Of a stretch of DNA of 64,000 nucleotides, positions 46,046-54,788 are shown piece by piece. The translations under genes were made by a program, and so were the position numbers. The stretch is from Corynebacterium halotolerans (GTDB lineage Bacteria; Actinomycetota; Actinomycetes; Mycobacteriales; Mycobacteriaceae): contig NZ_JVMD01000033.1 of the NCBI RefSeq assembly GCF_001056295.1, forward strand, positions 105,156 to 169,155, given 5' to 3'. The notes beneath the pieces were generated by a model. The model saw only the letters and a program-made list of their open reading frames with translations. It did no database searches and was not told the origin of the DNA. Numbering within the stretch: position 1 is the stretch's first letter; each line of letters starts with the position of its first letter.

Positions 46046-49000
46046 TCACACTCCAATCAGACCGCGGTGCTCGCGCATCGCGAGCAGGCGGCCCTTCATG
46101 TAGGCGTCCTGGTCATCCCGGACGTGGAAATGGACATCACCGTTGCCGTAACGGCCACGGCGGTCGGCGGCGGCGCCGCGGTTGGCCGGCTCCTGGGGCA
46201 GCTCCGGCATCAGCGGCATCTGCCACTGCGGCATCTGCGGCATCGCTGGCATGACGACGTCGGTGATCGAATCGAGCATCGACGTCGGGATCGCCATCAA
46301 GTCGCGGCCGAACTCCTCCGCCGCGTACTGGACGTTCCCCGCAACCTCGCCGGCGTACCACCCGGCGAGCTCACCCGCCGGGCCTGCAGCCGCCGACACG
46401 ACCGCGCCGGAGCCCGGCACGACCGCGTTGGCCATGCCCGCCGCCGGGCCCGCGGCGCCCGAGACCGCGGCCTTCGTCAGCGACTCCGCCAGGCCCGACA
46501 GATCCGGCAGCTGGCCGTAGACCAAATCCTCGAACGCGCGGGTCTGGTCCGGCGACAACACGCGTTCGGGCTCCAGGGTGTTCTTGAGCATGTGGCCCAC
46601 ACCGTTGGCGCGGCCGCCGCGGTCGTACCAGTTGTTGGCGCGCCAGAACTTCTCGGCCTCCACGGGATCGCCGTAGCGGTCCTCGATGTACTGGGCGCCG
46701 GCCTGCGTCTGCTTGAACGGATCCGGGGACTTGTCCGGCAGGTACTGCTGCAGCGTCCCGCTGGCCGGGTTGAGCTGCGGCAAACCCCACGCGCCGGAGC
46801 TCGGGTTCTCCGCCAGCGGATTCCAGTCCGACTCCTTCCGATAGATGAAGTCGACCCCGGCCCAGTTGGCGCCCGTGTCCCAGCCGCGCGGCCGCAGCGC
46901 GGCCTTCGCCGCTTCCTGCGGCGTCGCGTACGTCGCCGACGCCGGATCCACCACAGCAGCAGCGGCACCGGAATCAGCCGTCGACGCGGCAACAGCATCA
47001 GGCTCGGCGGTCTGAGCGATCGCCTCATCCTGCCGCTGGATCTCCTGCGGCGTCGCGTCGTCCTCGACCTGCTGGTACCAGGTCTTTCCCGCCTTCATGA
47101 TCGGCGGCAACTGGTCGGAGATCCCCAGCACAGACAGCAGGCTGGCGACCTGCCCCGACACGAACGCCGACGCGAGGTTGCCGGCCAGCCCCGACCACGA
47201 GTCTGAGCCGGTGCCGTAAAACGGCGAGTCCTTGTCATTCGACCCGGACTCCGCGGCGGCCGACGCCTCCGGCGACAGCGCCACAGCGCGGCCATCGCCC
47301 TCGGTCGTCGACGTAACCCGCGACCCGCTCTCGCCGTACTCCAGCGACTCCGAGGACTCAGTGATCGACGGCTTGTTGGCGTACGGGGGCGAGAAGAAGT
47401 CGTGTGCCAGCGAGTACCACTGCGAGAACTGGGGATCGTTCGCTCCGTCGCCCTCGCCGACGGACGGGCCGCCGACATCGCCTCCCGACTCGACGGGAAT
47501 CCCGTCGATCGTCGCGGCCATGTGCGCGCTATTGACGCCCACGATGAACGGGCCCTGGCGGCCCGGGCGGAAGCCCGGCCACCTCCCCGCCAACATCGTG
47601 TCCGTCGTGCCCATCCGCCCGGCGCGGTCGGGGTCGCGGCCCTGTGCGGCCCAGGCGACGCGGCCGACGAAGCCGGAGCAGTCGGCGGCTTCGCGGCTGA
47701 TGCCGCCCCACTGGTAGCGGGCGCCGATGTCGTGGGAGCTTTTGGCTTCGCGTAGTGCGCGGTCGAGTCCCTCGCGGGATCCGATGGTGCCGCCGGTTTC
47801 CAGGCCGGTGAGCTCCGCGGCTTGCTCGGCGCGGCGGTCGCCGCGGTTGAGGGCCTTGATGAAGGTGCGGTGCTTGGCGGACTGCTTGGCGTTGACGACT
47901 TCCTCGCCGGCGTCGACGCGGACGATGGGGCTGCCCTGGGAGTCGATGCCGAGGAATCCGTCGGTGATGTTGCTGCCGGGCCCGTAGGTGGGTAGCTGGC
48001 CGCCGCGGCGGAGGTCGAGGATGGAACCGCCGGAGGCCAGGGCGCCGATGGTGCCGCCGGCTGCGTTTCCGCCTTCGGAGGAGAAGATATCGCGGATGGA
48101 GCGCACGACGTTGAGGCGGACGTTGAGCGCGAAGTTCCCGAAGTCGTTGATCAACTGCTGCAACCAGTTCCGGGAATCCTGGGCACCGGTGCGAACGCCG
48201 TCGTTGTTGAGATCGGCGATCGGTGTCGGGCGCTGCCCATCTAGGACGGTCAGCGTCCCGTGGGCGGCTCCGGCGTTGGCGTTGAGCGGGTCATTGAGCA
48301 GGTCGGACACGGGCAGCGGCCGACGCCCGTCGACGCCGTCAAGCGTGCCGTGGGCAACGCCGGCGTTGACGCCCAGCAGCAAGTTATCGAGGTCCGAGGA
48401 GGCCATCGCGTGGCGGTCATCGACGCCGGTGATGGTGCCGTGGGCCAAGCCCGCGTTCCAATCCAGCGGCATCGTGTCGAGGTCCGCAGTTGCGTTGACG
48501 AACCGGAAGTCGAACGCGTCGAGCTGCCCGTTGGCGCCGACCATCCCGTCGTTGAAGCTGATCGGGTCCACGTCGAGCGTCGGCGATGCCGTCGTCCCGT
48601 CGACCTCCCCGAGCTGGCGGGCAATGTCATCGAGGGCGGCTTGCGCATCTCGAGTATTCGCCAGTGCCTCCACCGACGACGGAGGCAGCGAGTCAAGGTC
48701 GACCTTCTTGCCGATGATGGCGTCGAGCTTGGCCATCGCGTCATCGGCAACCGCGGTGATCTCGATCTGGCCGGTGTCCTCGTTGAGCACCTTGTACTTG
48801 ATTCCGACGTCGTCGAGGACCTGCATAGCCTCGGGCCCGCCGGTGACGAACATGTTGGTGCCGACGACGTCGGGAACGGTCTCGAGCATCTGCTTGAGGG
48901 TGTTCGCCTGCGCGAGTGCGGGGTCAGCGGCCACCTGCGCGGAGATCAGCAGGTCGCGCGGCGTCATGTTCATCTGCTCGGCGAGCTGACGGATCGCGTC

Positions 49001-51637
49001 GTATCCCAGGCCGGACGATTCCGCCAGGCCCTGGAGCGCGGGCTGTGCCGCCGCCCAAATGTCGTTGGCGTCGCCGCCTGCGATGGCTGCCTCGCGCATG
49101 CGCTGACCGAGGTCATTCATCGCGTTGAAGACGGCGCCGGAGGCGGTGTTGTTCAGGGTGTCGAGCTGGCCCGATGCGTTGAGCGTCGCGCCCGCGAACT
49201 CCGAGACCTCGCCCTCGGCCACGGTGAACTGTCCCGCCAGCGAGTCAAGCTCGGCACGAAGGTTCGCGTTGGCTTCGGTCAGGTCCGGGGCGTTGCCCGA
49301 GAGCTTCTGCAGCGCCGACCAATAGTTCTCGACTCGCGTCTCCGCATTGCCGGCCTTGTCGGCGATGTCCTGAATCGCCGCCGACACCTCGGCCTGCGCC
49401 GGGGAAACCTGACGTGCCTGATCCACCAGCTTCTGCTGCTCGGCGCGCATCTCATCGAGCTGCTCGGCCGCGCGCTCCGAGCCAGCTCCGGTATCCAGGA
49501 CGGCCTGGCGGAGCGCGGCGAACTTCGGGCCGCCCTCCGCCGCGACGCGGGCGACGTCCTCCATCGTGTAGTCGAGCTCCCCGGCCTTGTCCTCGAGGAG
49601 CTCGTACGACCCGGCAGCGGCACGCGCGCTTTCCGTCGCGTCGTAGAACCCCTTGGACACGAAGGGCACTCGCGCGGCGATCTCGCGGAGAACGAGGGTG
49701 ACGCCGCGGCCCTTCTGCCCCTCCTCGTAGAACTGCTCGAGGCGGGCCGTGGCCAGCTCGGTGGCCGCAGCCATACCGTCCTGGCCGATCGCGCCGGTGG
49801 TGCCCGCGACCTCCTGCGCCAGTTCGCGCTGCGCCTGGACCGCCGACGACGCCGCTCGCGCCATGTTCTCCGCCGACTGCTTCGCCTCGCCGTACGCCGC
49901 GGTGATCACGCCGACGGCGACGGCAGCGCCGGCCATCGCCACGCCCCACGGGCCACCCATGGCATTCATGAGCCCGGTGGCCGCGCCCTTCATCCCGGTG
50001 AACGCGGCGGTGACGGTGCCCTTGAGCCCGCCGACGGCCGTGGCCATGCCGCGGGTAGCGGACGAAGCCGCGGCGACGGTGCCGTGCCACGCCTGCGAGC
50101 CCATGCGGTCGATCGTGGTGAAGGCGTCGGTCGCGGCGAGCGCCTGAGTCCTGGCCTGCGTCGCCGCCAACCGGTGGGCTTCGCCGAAGGCGGTGACGCG
50201 CTGGCGGGCCGAGTCCGCGCCGGCGGTGATCTGAGCGAATCCCGTCTGCCCGTTGTCGCCGAGCAGCTTCGTCGCGATGCCAAGCTTGGTCATTTCCGGG
50301 TGCGCCCGCGACACCGAAGAGACGTTGGAGCCGACCTCTCCGAGTGCGCCGGCGTAGTCCTGCAGCGTCGTCGCCACCGTCGCCAGCGGCTTGGACACCT
50401 TGCCGAAGCCGTCGAGGATCGCCTTGCCCCTGACGAGGCCCAGCAAGGCCGCACCGAAGGCAAGCGACGCGAGCTCCGACGACTCCAGCACCCCGGCGAG
50501 GACATTGAGAGCCGGCACCAGCGTCGCATCGGCAACCGCCGCGGTGCCGGTGAGCACCGACAGCAGCGTCTGCCACGTCGCGATGGAGATCGCGCCGGTG
50601 ACCTTGAGCAGCTCCGTGGTGATCGTGGCGATCGACGGAGCCAGGGACAACGCCGTATCCAGCAGCAGCGAGAACGTCGAGGTCGTGTTGGACATGACCG
50701 GGCCCAGCGACGTCGCCTCCGCGCGCAGATCACGCACGAAACCGACGACCGAACCGGCCGCCGGGCCAAGCCAGTCCCGCAGCGCCTGCGCGGCCGGGCC
50801 GACGCGGTCGGTGAGATTATCGATGACTCCGGTGAAGCCGACGACGCCATCGCGGGCATCGTCGAAGAACGGCTCCAACGCGGCCGCGCCGAGGCGGCCG
50901 AGGGCGGCACCCGCATTGTCCATCGCGCCGGAGAAGGTCTGGCCCGCCGCCAGCGCGGCGCCGCCCATGCCGGTCTCGATCGCATTGCGGAGCTCGTCGA
51001 AGCCGATCTTGCCTTCCGCCGCCAACTTCGTGATCTCTCCGGCGGTGACGCCCATCTCCTGGGCCAGCAGCTGGATGATCGGGATACCCGCGTCGCCGAG
51101 CTGGGCGAGCACGTCGCCCTGGAGCTTCCCCGAGGCGGCGACCTTGTTGAAGATCCCCGCCATCGACCCCAGGTCGGTGCCCGCGATCGCCGCAGCGTCG
51201 CCCATGAGCTTCAGCGTGCGCTGAAGGTCCTTGCCCGGCTTCACGCCGGACGCGACGGCCGACGCCGCAGCGCTGGCAGCATCACCCAGGCCGAAGGCGG
51301 TACCCTTCACGCTGGCCAGAGCATCGTCCATGATGGACGACACGCTGCCGGCGGTGTGCCCCAGACCCGACAGCTTCGCCTCCGCGGAGTCGATGGCCGT
51401 CAGGCGCTGGAAGCCCTTGGTCATCGCGGCGCCGAGCACGCCGGCGACAGCGGCGCCCGTGGCCACCGCACCGGTCTTGAGGGTCTTGCCGATGCCCGTC
51501 GACAGCTTCGAACCGATCCCGGCGCCGTCGCGCTCCGCGTACTTCGCCGCCCCACCCAACGCCGAGCGCACGCCCGGCGCGATCTTGGAGGTTTCCGGGA
51601 CGATGGGGACGTAGACGACGGCGAGTTCCTCGGCCAT
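46046..51637 (-). CDS. Tape measure protein with peptidase and lysozyme-like domains
   Basis: An 1863-residue protein that sets tail length and is ejected on infection. The N-terminal 1100 residues are helical, Ala-rich, with membrane-like patches (e.g. about 560-590). An NlpC/P60-like segment (about 1300-1390) has the candidate Cys in ADCSGFVGRV and His in NSAHMAATIDG. A transglycosylase-like segment (about 1590-1680) has the Glu candidate in YRKESDWNPLAENPSSGAWG and LPQLNP. Both could open the host wall for DNA entry. The C-terminal 120 residues are Met/Pro-rich. GAGGAGG precedes the ATG. At an assumed 1.5 angstrom per residue the tail would be near 280 nm. Confidence 0.92.
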   Translation of the reverse strand: MAEELAVVYVPIVPETSKIAPGVRSALGGAAKYAERDGAGIGSKLSTGIGKTLKTGAVATGAAVAGVLGAAMTKGFQRLTAIDSAEAKLSGLGHTAGSVSSIMDDALASVKGTAFGLGDAASAAASAVASGVKPGKDLQRTLKLMGDAAAIAGTDLGSMAGIFNKVAASGKLQGDVLAQLGDAGIPIIQLLAQEMGVTAGEITKLAAEGKIGFDELRNAIETGMGGAALAAGQTFSGAMDNAGAALGRLGAAALEPFFDDARDGVVGFTGVIDNLTDRVGPAAQALRDWLGPAAGSVVGFVRDLRAEATSLGPVMSNTTSTFSLLLDTALSLAPSIATITTELLKVTGAISIATWQTLLSVLTGTAAVADATLVPALNVLAGVLESSELASLAFGAALLGLVRGKAILDGFGKVSKPLATVATTLQDYAGALGEVGSNVSSVSRAHPEMTKLGIATKLLGDNGQTGFAQITAGADSARQRVTAFGEAHRLAATQARTQALAATDAFTTIDRMGSQAWHGTVAAASSATRGMATAVGGLKGTVTAAFTGMKGAATGLMNAMGGPWGVAMAGAAVAVGVITAAYGEAKQSAENMARAASSAVQAQRELAQEVAGTTGAIGQDGMAAATELATARLEQFYEEGQKGRGVTLVLREIAARVPFVSKGFYDATESARAAAGSYELLEDKAGELDYTMEDVARVAAEGGPKFAALRQAVLDTGAGSERAAEQLDEMRAEQQKLVDQARQVSPAQAEVSAAIQDIADKAGNAETRVENYWSALQKLSGNAPDLTEANANLRAELDSLAGQFTVAEGEVSEFAGATLNASGQLDTLNNTASGAVFNAMNDLGQRMREAAIAGGDANDIWAAAQPALQGLAESSGLGYDAIRQLAEQMNMTPRDLLISAQVAADPALAQANTLKQMLETVPDVVGTNMFVTGGPEAMQVLDDVGIKYKVLNEDTGQIEITAVADDAMAKLDAIIGKKVDLDSLPPSSVEALANTRDAQAALDDIARQLGEVDGTTASPTLDVDPISFNDGMVGANGQLDAFDFRFVNATADLDTMPLDWNAGLAHGTITGVDDRHAMASSDLDNLLLGVNAGVAHGTLDGVDGRRPLPVSDLLNDPLNANAGAAHGTLTVLDGQRPTPIADLNNDGVRTGAQDSRNWLQQLINDFGNFALNVRLNVVRSIRDIFSSEGGNAAGGTIGALASGGSILDLRRGGQLPTYGPGSNITDGFLGIDSQGSPIVRVDAGEEVVNAKQSAKHRTFIKALNRGDRRAEQAAELTGLETGGTIGSREGLDRALREAKSSHDIGARYQWGGISREAADCSGFVGRVAWAAQGRDPDRAGRMGTTDTMLAGRWPGFRPGRQGPFIVGVNSAHMAATIDGIPVESGGDVGGPSVGEGDGANDPQFSQWYSLAHDFFSPPYANKPSITESSESLEYGESGSRVTSTTEGDGRAVALSPEASAAAESGSNDKDSPFYGTGSDSWSGLAGNLASAFVSGQVASLLSVLGISDQLPPIMKAGKTWYQQVEDDATPQEIQRQDEAIAQTAEPDAVAASTADSGAAAAVVDPASATYATPQEAAKAALRPRGWDTGANWAGVDFIYRKESDWNPLAENPSSGAWGLPQLNPASGTLQQYLPDKSPDPFKQTQAGAQYIEDRYGDPVEAEKFWRANNWYDRGGRANGVGHMLKNTLEPERVLSPDQTRAFEDLVYGQLPDLSGLAESLTKAAVSGAAGPAAGMANAVVPGSGAVVSAAAGPAGELAGWYAGEVAGNVQYAAEEFGRDLMAIPTSMLDSITDVVMPAMPQMPQWQMPLMPELPQEPANRGAAADRRGRYGNGDVHFHVRDDQDAYMKGRLLAMREHRGLIGV

Positions 51638-51652
51638 GGGGACCTCCTCGGG

Positions 51653-52108
51653 TTATTCGCGCGGGCCGTCGGCGGGGACGGCGATTTTGCGCCTGGCGGC
51701 GATTTCTGCGCGGATGCGGGCGAATGCCTCGGGGGTTGCTTCGACCATTCGGTCGTTTGCTTCCTCGTCGGCGGGTTCTGGTTGGGGTGGGTAGATCTCC
51801 TGCCAGATGGGCGGTGGCCTGGGGGCGTTGCGGTCTCCGGTGCGTTGCCAGTTGGCGGCGCGGGTGGCGTCGGCGATGGCGGTCATGACGCGCATTTCCG
51901 GGGAGAGCAGGCTCGTGCCGGGGCTTCGGTGTTCGGTGACGTAGGAGCCGTATCTGGTGGCGGTCAGCAGGGTGCGGACTTCGATCCAGGACAGGGCGGT
52001 GGTGCCCATGTCGTGGATGGATCGGCCGAGCTCGAGGAGGTCGAGGGTCAGCGCGGTCCGCAGTTCGGGGTCGGCCTCCAGTGCTGCTAGGAGGCCTCGG
52101 ATTCCCCC
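51653..52108 (-). CDS. Tail assembly chaperone, frameshift extension (C-terminal part)
   Basis: A reading frame in the -1 register relative to the upstream chaperone and overlapping its end. Its conserved part starts LLAALEADPELRTALTLDLLELG and ends in a charged helix. It is most likely translated as a fusion to the upstream protein by -1 frameshifting at the G run 52104-52108, as in lambda G/GT. The frame contains an internal ATG at 52216, but the sequence before the slip site is Arg-rich out-of-frame translation, so independent initiation is unlikely. The fusion would be about 261 residues. Confidence 0.8.
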   Translation of the reverse strand, partial: GGIRGLLAALEADPELRTALTLDLLELGRSIHDMGTTALSWIEVRTLLTATRYGSYVTEHRSPGTSLLSPEMRVMTAIADATRAANWQRTGDRNAPRPPPIWQEIYPPQPEPADEEANDRMVEATPEAFARIRAEIAARRKIAVPADGPRE

Positions 52109-52440
52109 AGGTCGATTTCCGATTCGGCGCGCCAGATCATCCAGAGCTGGTTGCGCTCGCCGATGGTGAGCTTCTTGAGCTCGTCGGCGTCGGGGAGGTC
52201 GAGGGTGTCGAGCCACCAGTCGATGAGGAGTTCGCCGTCCTTGCGGCCTTCGGCGAGCTTGCCGGTTTCGGGGTCGATGGCGGACGAGAGGTGTTCCTGG
52301 AAGTCGTCGATGAGCTGCTCGGGCTGGAATTCCCAGCGCTTGGCGGTGAAGACGAGGGGCTTCTTGCGGCCTTCGACGGGGACCTCGATGGTGACCATGA
52401 CGCGCGGGTCGTGGGCGGGGATGAGCTGGCGGGTGGCCAT
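52087..52440 (-). CDS. Tail assembly chaperone (short form)
   Basis: A 117-residue acidic, helical protein, the G-type tail chaperone, encoded between the major tail protein and tape measure genes. Segments include KRWEFQPEQLIDDFQEHL and GERNQLWMIW. It has the position and size of lambda gpG equivalents that bind the tape measure during tail assembly. It ends within the frame overlap after DLGESEAS. A GGAGGAACCCCC site precedes the ATG. Confidence 0.8.
   Translation of the reverse strand: MATRQLIPAHDPRVMVTIEVPVEGRKKPLVFTAKRWEFQPEQLIDDFQEHLSSAIDPETGKLAEGRKDGELLIDWWLDTLDLPDADELKKLTIGERNQLWMIWRAESEIDLGESEAS
52102..52108 (-). other. Probable -1 frameshift site in the tail chaperone overlap
   Basis: On the minus strand the zero frame reads CTG GGG GAA; a one-base backward slip on the GGGGG run gives GGA ATC and enters the long downstream frame. 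The heptamer GGGGGAA is not the ideal X XXY YYZ form, because the GAA codon re-pairs imperfectly with GGA. No other slippery run exists in the overlap. Confidence 0.65.
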
Positions 52441-52525
52441 GGGGGTTCCTCCTGAGAAAGCTTGTGGGCCGCCCTTGCTGTCGCGGGTGACGACGGCAGG
52501 GGCGGGCTTGTGGGGTGGGCGGTGG

Positions 52526-53374
52526 TTAGGCGCCCGGCTCGTCGCCGGTGGGCTTGATGTGGAGGGTCAGCGTCTTGCGGGCGGTGATGCCGTTCTCGTC
52601 GGAGACGTTGACGGTGACCTGCTGCTCGCCGGAGACGGTCGGGGTGCCGGACAGGTGGCCGGTGGTGGACAGGGTCAGGCCGGTGGGCAGCTCGCCGACG
52701 GCGGTCCAGGAGTACGGGGCGGTGCCGCCGGAGGCGCGGAGCTGGTAGCCGTACTCGGTGCCCTCGGTGGCGTCGGGGAGCATGCCGGTGGCGACGCCGA
52801 GGGCGATGGCGCCGTCGGTGTAGGCGTAGAAGTCGCGCATGAAGTCGCCGTCGATGCGGGGGCCGGCGAAGCACTTGATGGTGACCTCGTACTGAATGAT
52901 CTCCGTGGAGGTGTTGACGACGTCGCCGACGGTGATGACCTGGCCGACCTCGACGAGGGAGCGCTTGAGGCCCTGGTCGATGAGGAAGTCGAAGACGAAG
53001 GTGCAGCGCGGCATCTTCGCCTTGTTGTGGCGGACGGTGACGTGGCCGGTGGCGGAGTCGACGAGGACGTTGTCGTCGCCGACGACGGTGCGCAGGACCT
53101 CGGCGTTCTGGGACTCCATCAGGGTCAGGACGATGGTGTTGTCGACGGAGGTCTGCAGCGTGTAGACGACGTCGCCGCCGAGGCCCTTGCGGTCGTCGGT
53201 CTCGCGGTTGGTGGCGTGGGTGACGCCGGACTCGGCGACGATGCCGAGGTCGACGAGGGTGGCCTCCAGGTCGTCGACGGCGGTTTCGGGCAGGGTTTCG
53301 ACGCGGCGGGTGGAGCGGAACGCGGTGCCGGAGCGGCCGGCGTCGATGGACGTGATGAGACCGGTATCGGCCAT
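52526..53374 (-). CDS. Major tail (tube) protein with C-terminal Ig-like domain
   Basis: A 282-residue protein. The tube-forming beta-rich domain spans about residues 1-190 (ending FMRDFYAYTDGAIALG). An added C-terminal Ig/He_PIG-type domain covers about 195-282, with YGYQLRASGGTAPYSW, LPTGLTLSTTGHLSGTP and the VNVSDENG strand. Such domains decorate the tail surface and may bind glycans on the cell. AGGAGG precedes the ATG. It is separated from the tail terminator gene by a hairpin. Confidence 0.88.
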   Translation of the reverse strand: MADTGLITSIDAGRSGTAFRSTRRVETLPETAVDDLEATLVDLGIVAESGVTHATNRETDDRKGLGGDVVYTLQTSVDNTIVLTLMESQNAEVLRTVVGDDNVLVDSATGHVTVRHNKAKMPRCTFVFDFLIDQGLKRSLVEVGQVITVGDVVNTSTEIIQYEVTIKCFAGPRIDGDFMRDFYAYTDGAIALGVATGMLPDATEGTEYGYQLRASGGTAPYSWTAVGELPTGLTLSTTGHLSGTPTVSGEQQVTVNVSDENGITARKTLTLHIKPTGDEPGA

Positions 53375-53397
53375 GATTGCCTCCTAAGGCATGAGAA

Positions 53398-53424
53398 AAG
53401 CCCCTGCCGGTTTCGGCGGGGCTT
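53398..53424 (-). terminator. Hairpin terminator before the major tail gene
   Basis: A 7-bp outer stem (AAGCCCC/GGGGCTT) plus GCC/GGC inner pairs around a short T-rich loop, followed on the minus strand by TTTTCTCATG. It lies between the tail terminator and major tail protein genes. Confidence 0.7.
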
Positions 53425-53443
53425 CGTGTGATTCAGGTGGTGG

Positions 53444-53842
53444 TCAGGCCGGGCGCAGCTTGGAGATGCGCAGGCGGCCGAGGATCTGCCATCGGGCGAG
53501 ATCCGTGCGGTCAGGGTCGGGAAAACTCATGACGGACTCCTCCTCCCAACCGCGCAGGCGGTGGCCTGTAGCGGTGCGGGTACCGGGCCACTCGCCTTCG
53601 AGCAGTGCGAGTGCGAGCTGGCCGGTGATCCTCTCGGCGGCGGGGCCGTCGGCGGCATAGATCTGGATCGCGAAGCGGGGCGAGGCGGTGACTCGGTTTT
53701 CGTCTTTGCCGCCGACGCGCTCGATTCGGATCCGCGGGACCGTCACCTCGCGGGGCAGCTGCGTGGAGATGGGAATTCCTTCCACGAGCTTCAGCAGCAG
53801 CTGGCGAAGTGCGGTGGTTGCCTGGGGGTCATCGAGCCGCAT
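53444..53842 (-). CDS. Tail terminator protein
   Basis: A 132-residue protein in the slot just before the major tail gene. N-terminal helix (LRQLLLKLVEGI), then RVTASPRFAIQIYAADGPAA with the strand-helix arrangement of lambda gpU-type or HK97 tail terminators, which cap the finished tail tube and join it to the neck. It overlaps the preceding connector gene by 14 bases. Assigned by position and fold pattern; sequence identity not checked. Confidence 0.65.
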   Translation of the reverse strand: MRLDDPQATTALRQLLLKLVEGIPISTQLPREVTVPRIRIERVGGKDENRVTASPRFAIQIYAADGPAAERITGQLALALLEGEWPGTRTATGHRLRGWEEESVMSFPDPDRTDLARWQILGRLRISKLRPA

Positions 53843-54065
53843 CGATGCTCCTGGCCAGGGTGTTGTTTTTGGCGTTGTCGCGCTGGGCCTTGTACGTCGC
53901 GGTGATCACCGAGGCGCGCGGGCGGTTGGTCCCGGAGTACGCGCCGGTTTCGTAGCCGTCGCCGGCGGCAGCCGCGATCTTCGCGGCGGCGTTGTTGATC
54001 ACGCCGACGACGGTGGGGTCGAAGCGAATGGCCTTGAACGCGGCCATGTTCCACTTGATCTTCAC
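53829..54065 (-). CDS. Small neck protein (HK97 gp10-like position)
   Basis: A 78-residue basic protein with MAAFKAIRFDPTVVGVINNAA and a helix-Gly-Tyr segment (AAAAGDGYETGAYSG) common in actinophage head-tail connector proteins related to HK97 gp10. The start is GTG overlapping the preceding stop (GTGA). It is encoded between head closure and tail terminator proteins. Confidence 0.65.
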   Translation of the reverse strand: MKIKWNMAAFKAIRFDPTVVGVINNAAAKIAAAAGDGYETGAYSGTNRPRASVITATYKAQRDNAKNNTLARSIDAAR

Positions 54066-54409
54066 CCGGTGCTCCTTCCCAGCTTGATGACGTCGAGCCC
54101 CGGAGCCCAGCCGAACGGCCCGTGGTCGAAGTTCGACCGACCGATGACCTCGTACCGGGTGCCGTCGACCTCGACGTGATCACCGACCACGATGTGGCCG
54201 GCGTCGGCGTAGAGGTCCAGGGCGTACTCGTAATGGGCGGGGGCGGTGAAAGTCGACTTGTCGACGTCGGACGGCTCCGCCCACCCCGCGGCGGCCACCT
54301 CTTCGGTGACCTCCGCCGTGGTGGTTTCATCGCCGTGCTCGTTGATAACCGTGGCACCCGGCCGGATTTTCGTAACGGTGTAGAGAAGCGCGAACCTCGG
54401 GCCTACCAT
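54062..54409 (-). CDS. Head closure / head-tail joining protein
   Basis: A 115-residue mostly beta-strand protein. The C-terminal half VVGDHVEVDGTRYEVIGRSNF resembles the SPP1 gp16/lambda FII-type stopper motif, a small beta barrel that plugs the connector after packaging. It is encoded directly after the Gp19/Gp15/Gp42-type adaptor and overlaps it by seven bases. Assignment is by fold pattern and gene order. Confidence 0.65.
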   Translation of the reverse strand: MVGPRFALLYTVTKIRPGATVINEHGDETTTAEVTEEVAAAGWAEPSDVDKSTFTAPAHYEYALDLYADAGHIVVGDHVEVDGTRYEVIGRSNFDHGPFGWAPGLDVIKLGRSTG

Positions 54410-54786
54410 CCGCCGGCCTCCATGCTCCGGGCGCCGTTAGCCCCAGCGTCATCGAGCGCGGCTTCGAGCATCGCCCGCTCCTGTCCCGTGATGTACAGCG
54501 CCCCGTTGGGGTTGCTGTACGACTGGGAGTAGGAAAACGACCCGGCCGTCGCCTGCTGCTGGGACAGCCCCTCGGCGCCGTCAGCGAGCAGCGCCCGCTT
54601 GACCATCGCCGCGGAGACGACCCGCAGTACGCCGGAAAGCGACTCCGGCGGCGTTTCCGGGATCCCCGGGAACATCGCCCGCAGCCACACCGCGGCGTCG
54701 GACAGCAGAGCCTCGACCGTGTCGTTTTCCAGACCGGCCGGGTATCCCCGCCACCGTGTGCGCACTTCATCGACGGTGGCGAACAT
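54403..54786 (-). CDS. Head-tail adaptor (Gp19/Gp15/Gp42-like)
   Basis: A 127-residue helical protein following the major capsid gene after two bases. The motif order (FATVDEVRTRWRGYP, AMVKRALLADGAEGL, a Ser/Tyr-rich SFSYSQSYSNPNGALYI strand, then a C-terminal helix) matches the actinophage Gp19/Gp15/Gp42 adaptor family that binds the portal. The start at 54786 is the ATG next to the capsid stop; the longer frame lies over the capsid gene. Confidence 0.75.
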   Translation of the reverse strand: MFATVDEVRTRWRGYPAGLENDTVEALLSDAAVWLRAMFPGIPETPPESLSGVLRVVSAAMVKRALLADGAEGLSQQQATAGSFSYSQSYSNPNGALYITGQERAMLEAALDDAGANGARSMEAGGW

Positions 54787-54788
54787 GA

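Noticed and set aside
48260..52090. 1276-codon plus-strand frame opposite the tape measure gene
   Set aside because: Antisense shadow of the tape measure gene; no start site or domain.
52137..52216. Independent start of the second tail chaperone at 52216
   Set aside because: The residues between that ATG and the slip site are an Arg-rich out-of-frame reading of the first chaperone, with no ribosome binding site; a frameshift fusion explains the frame better.
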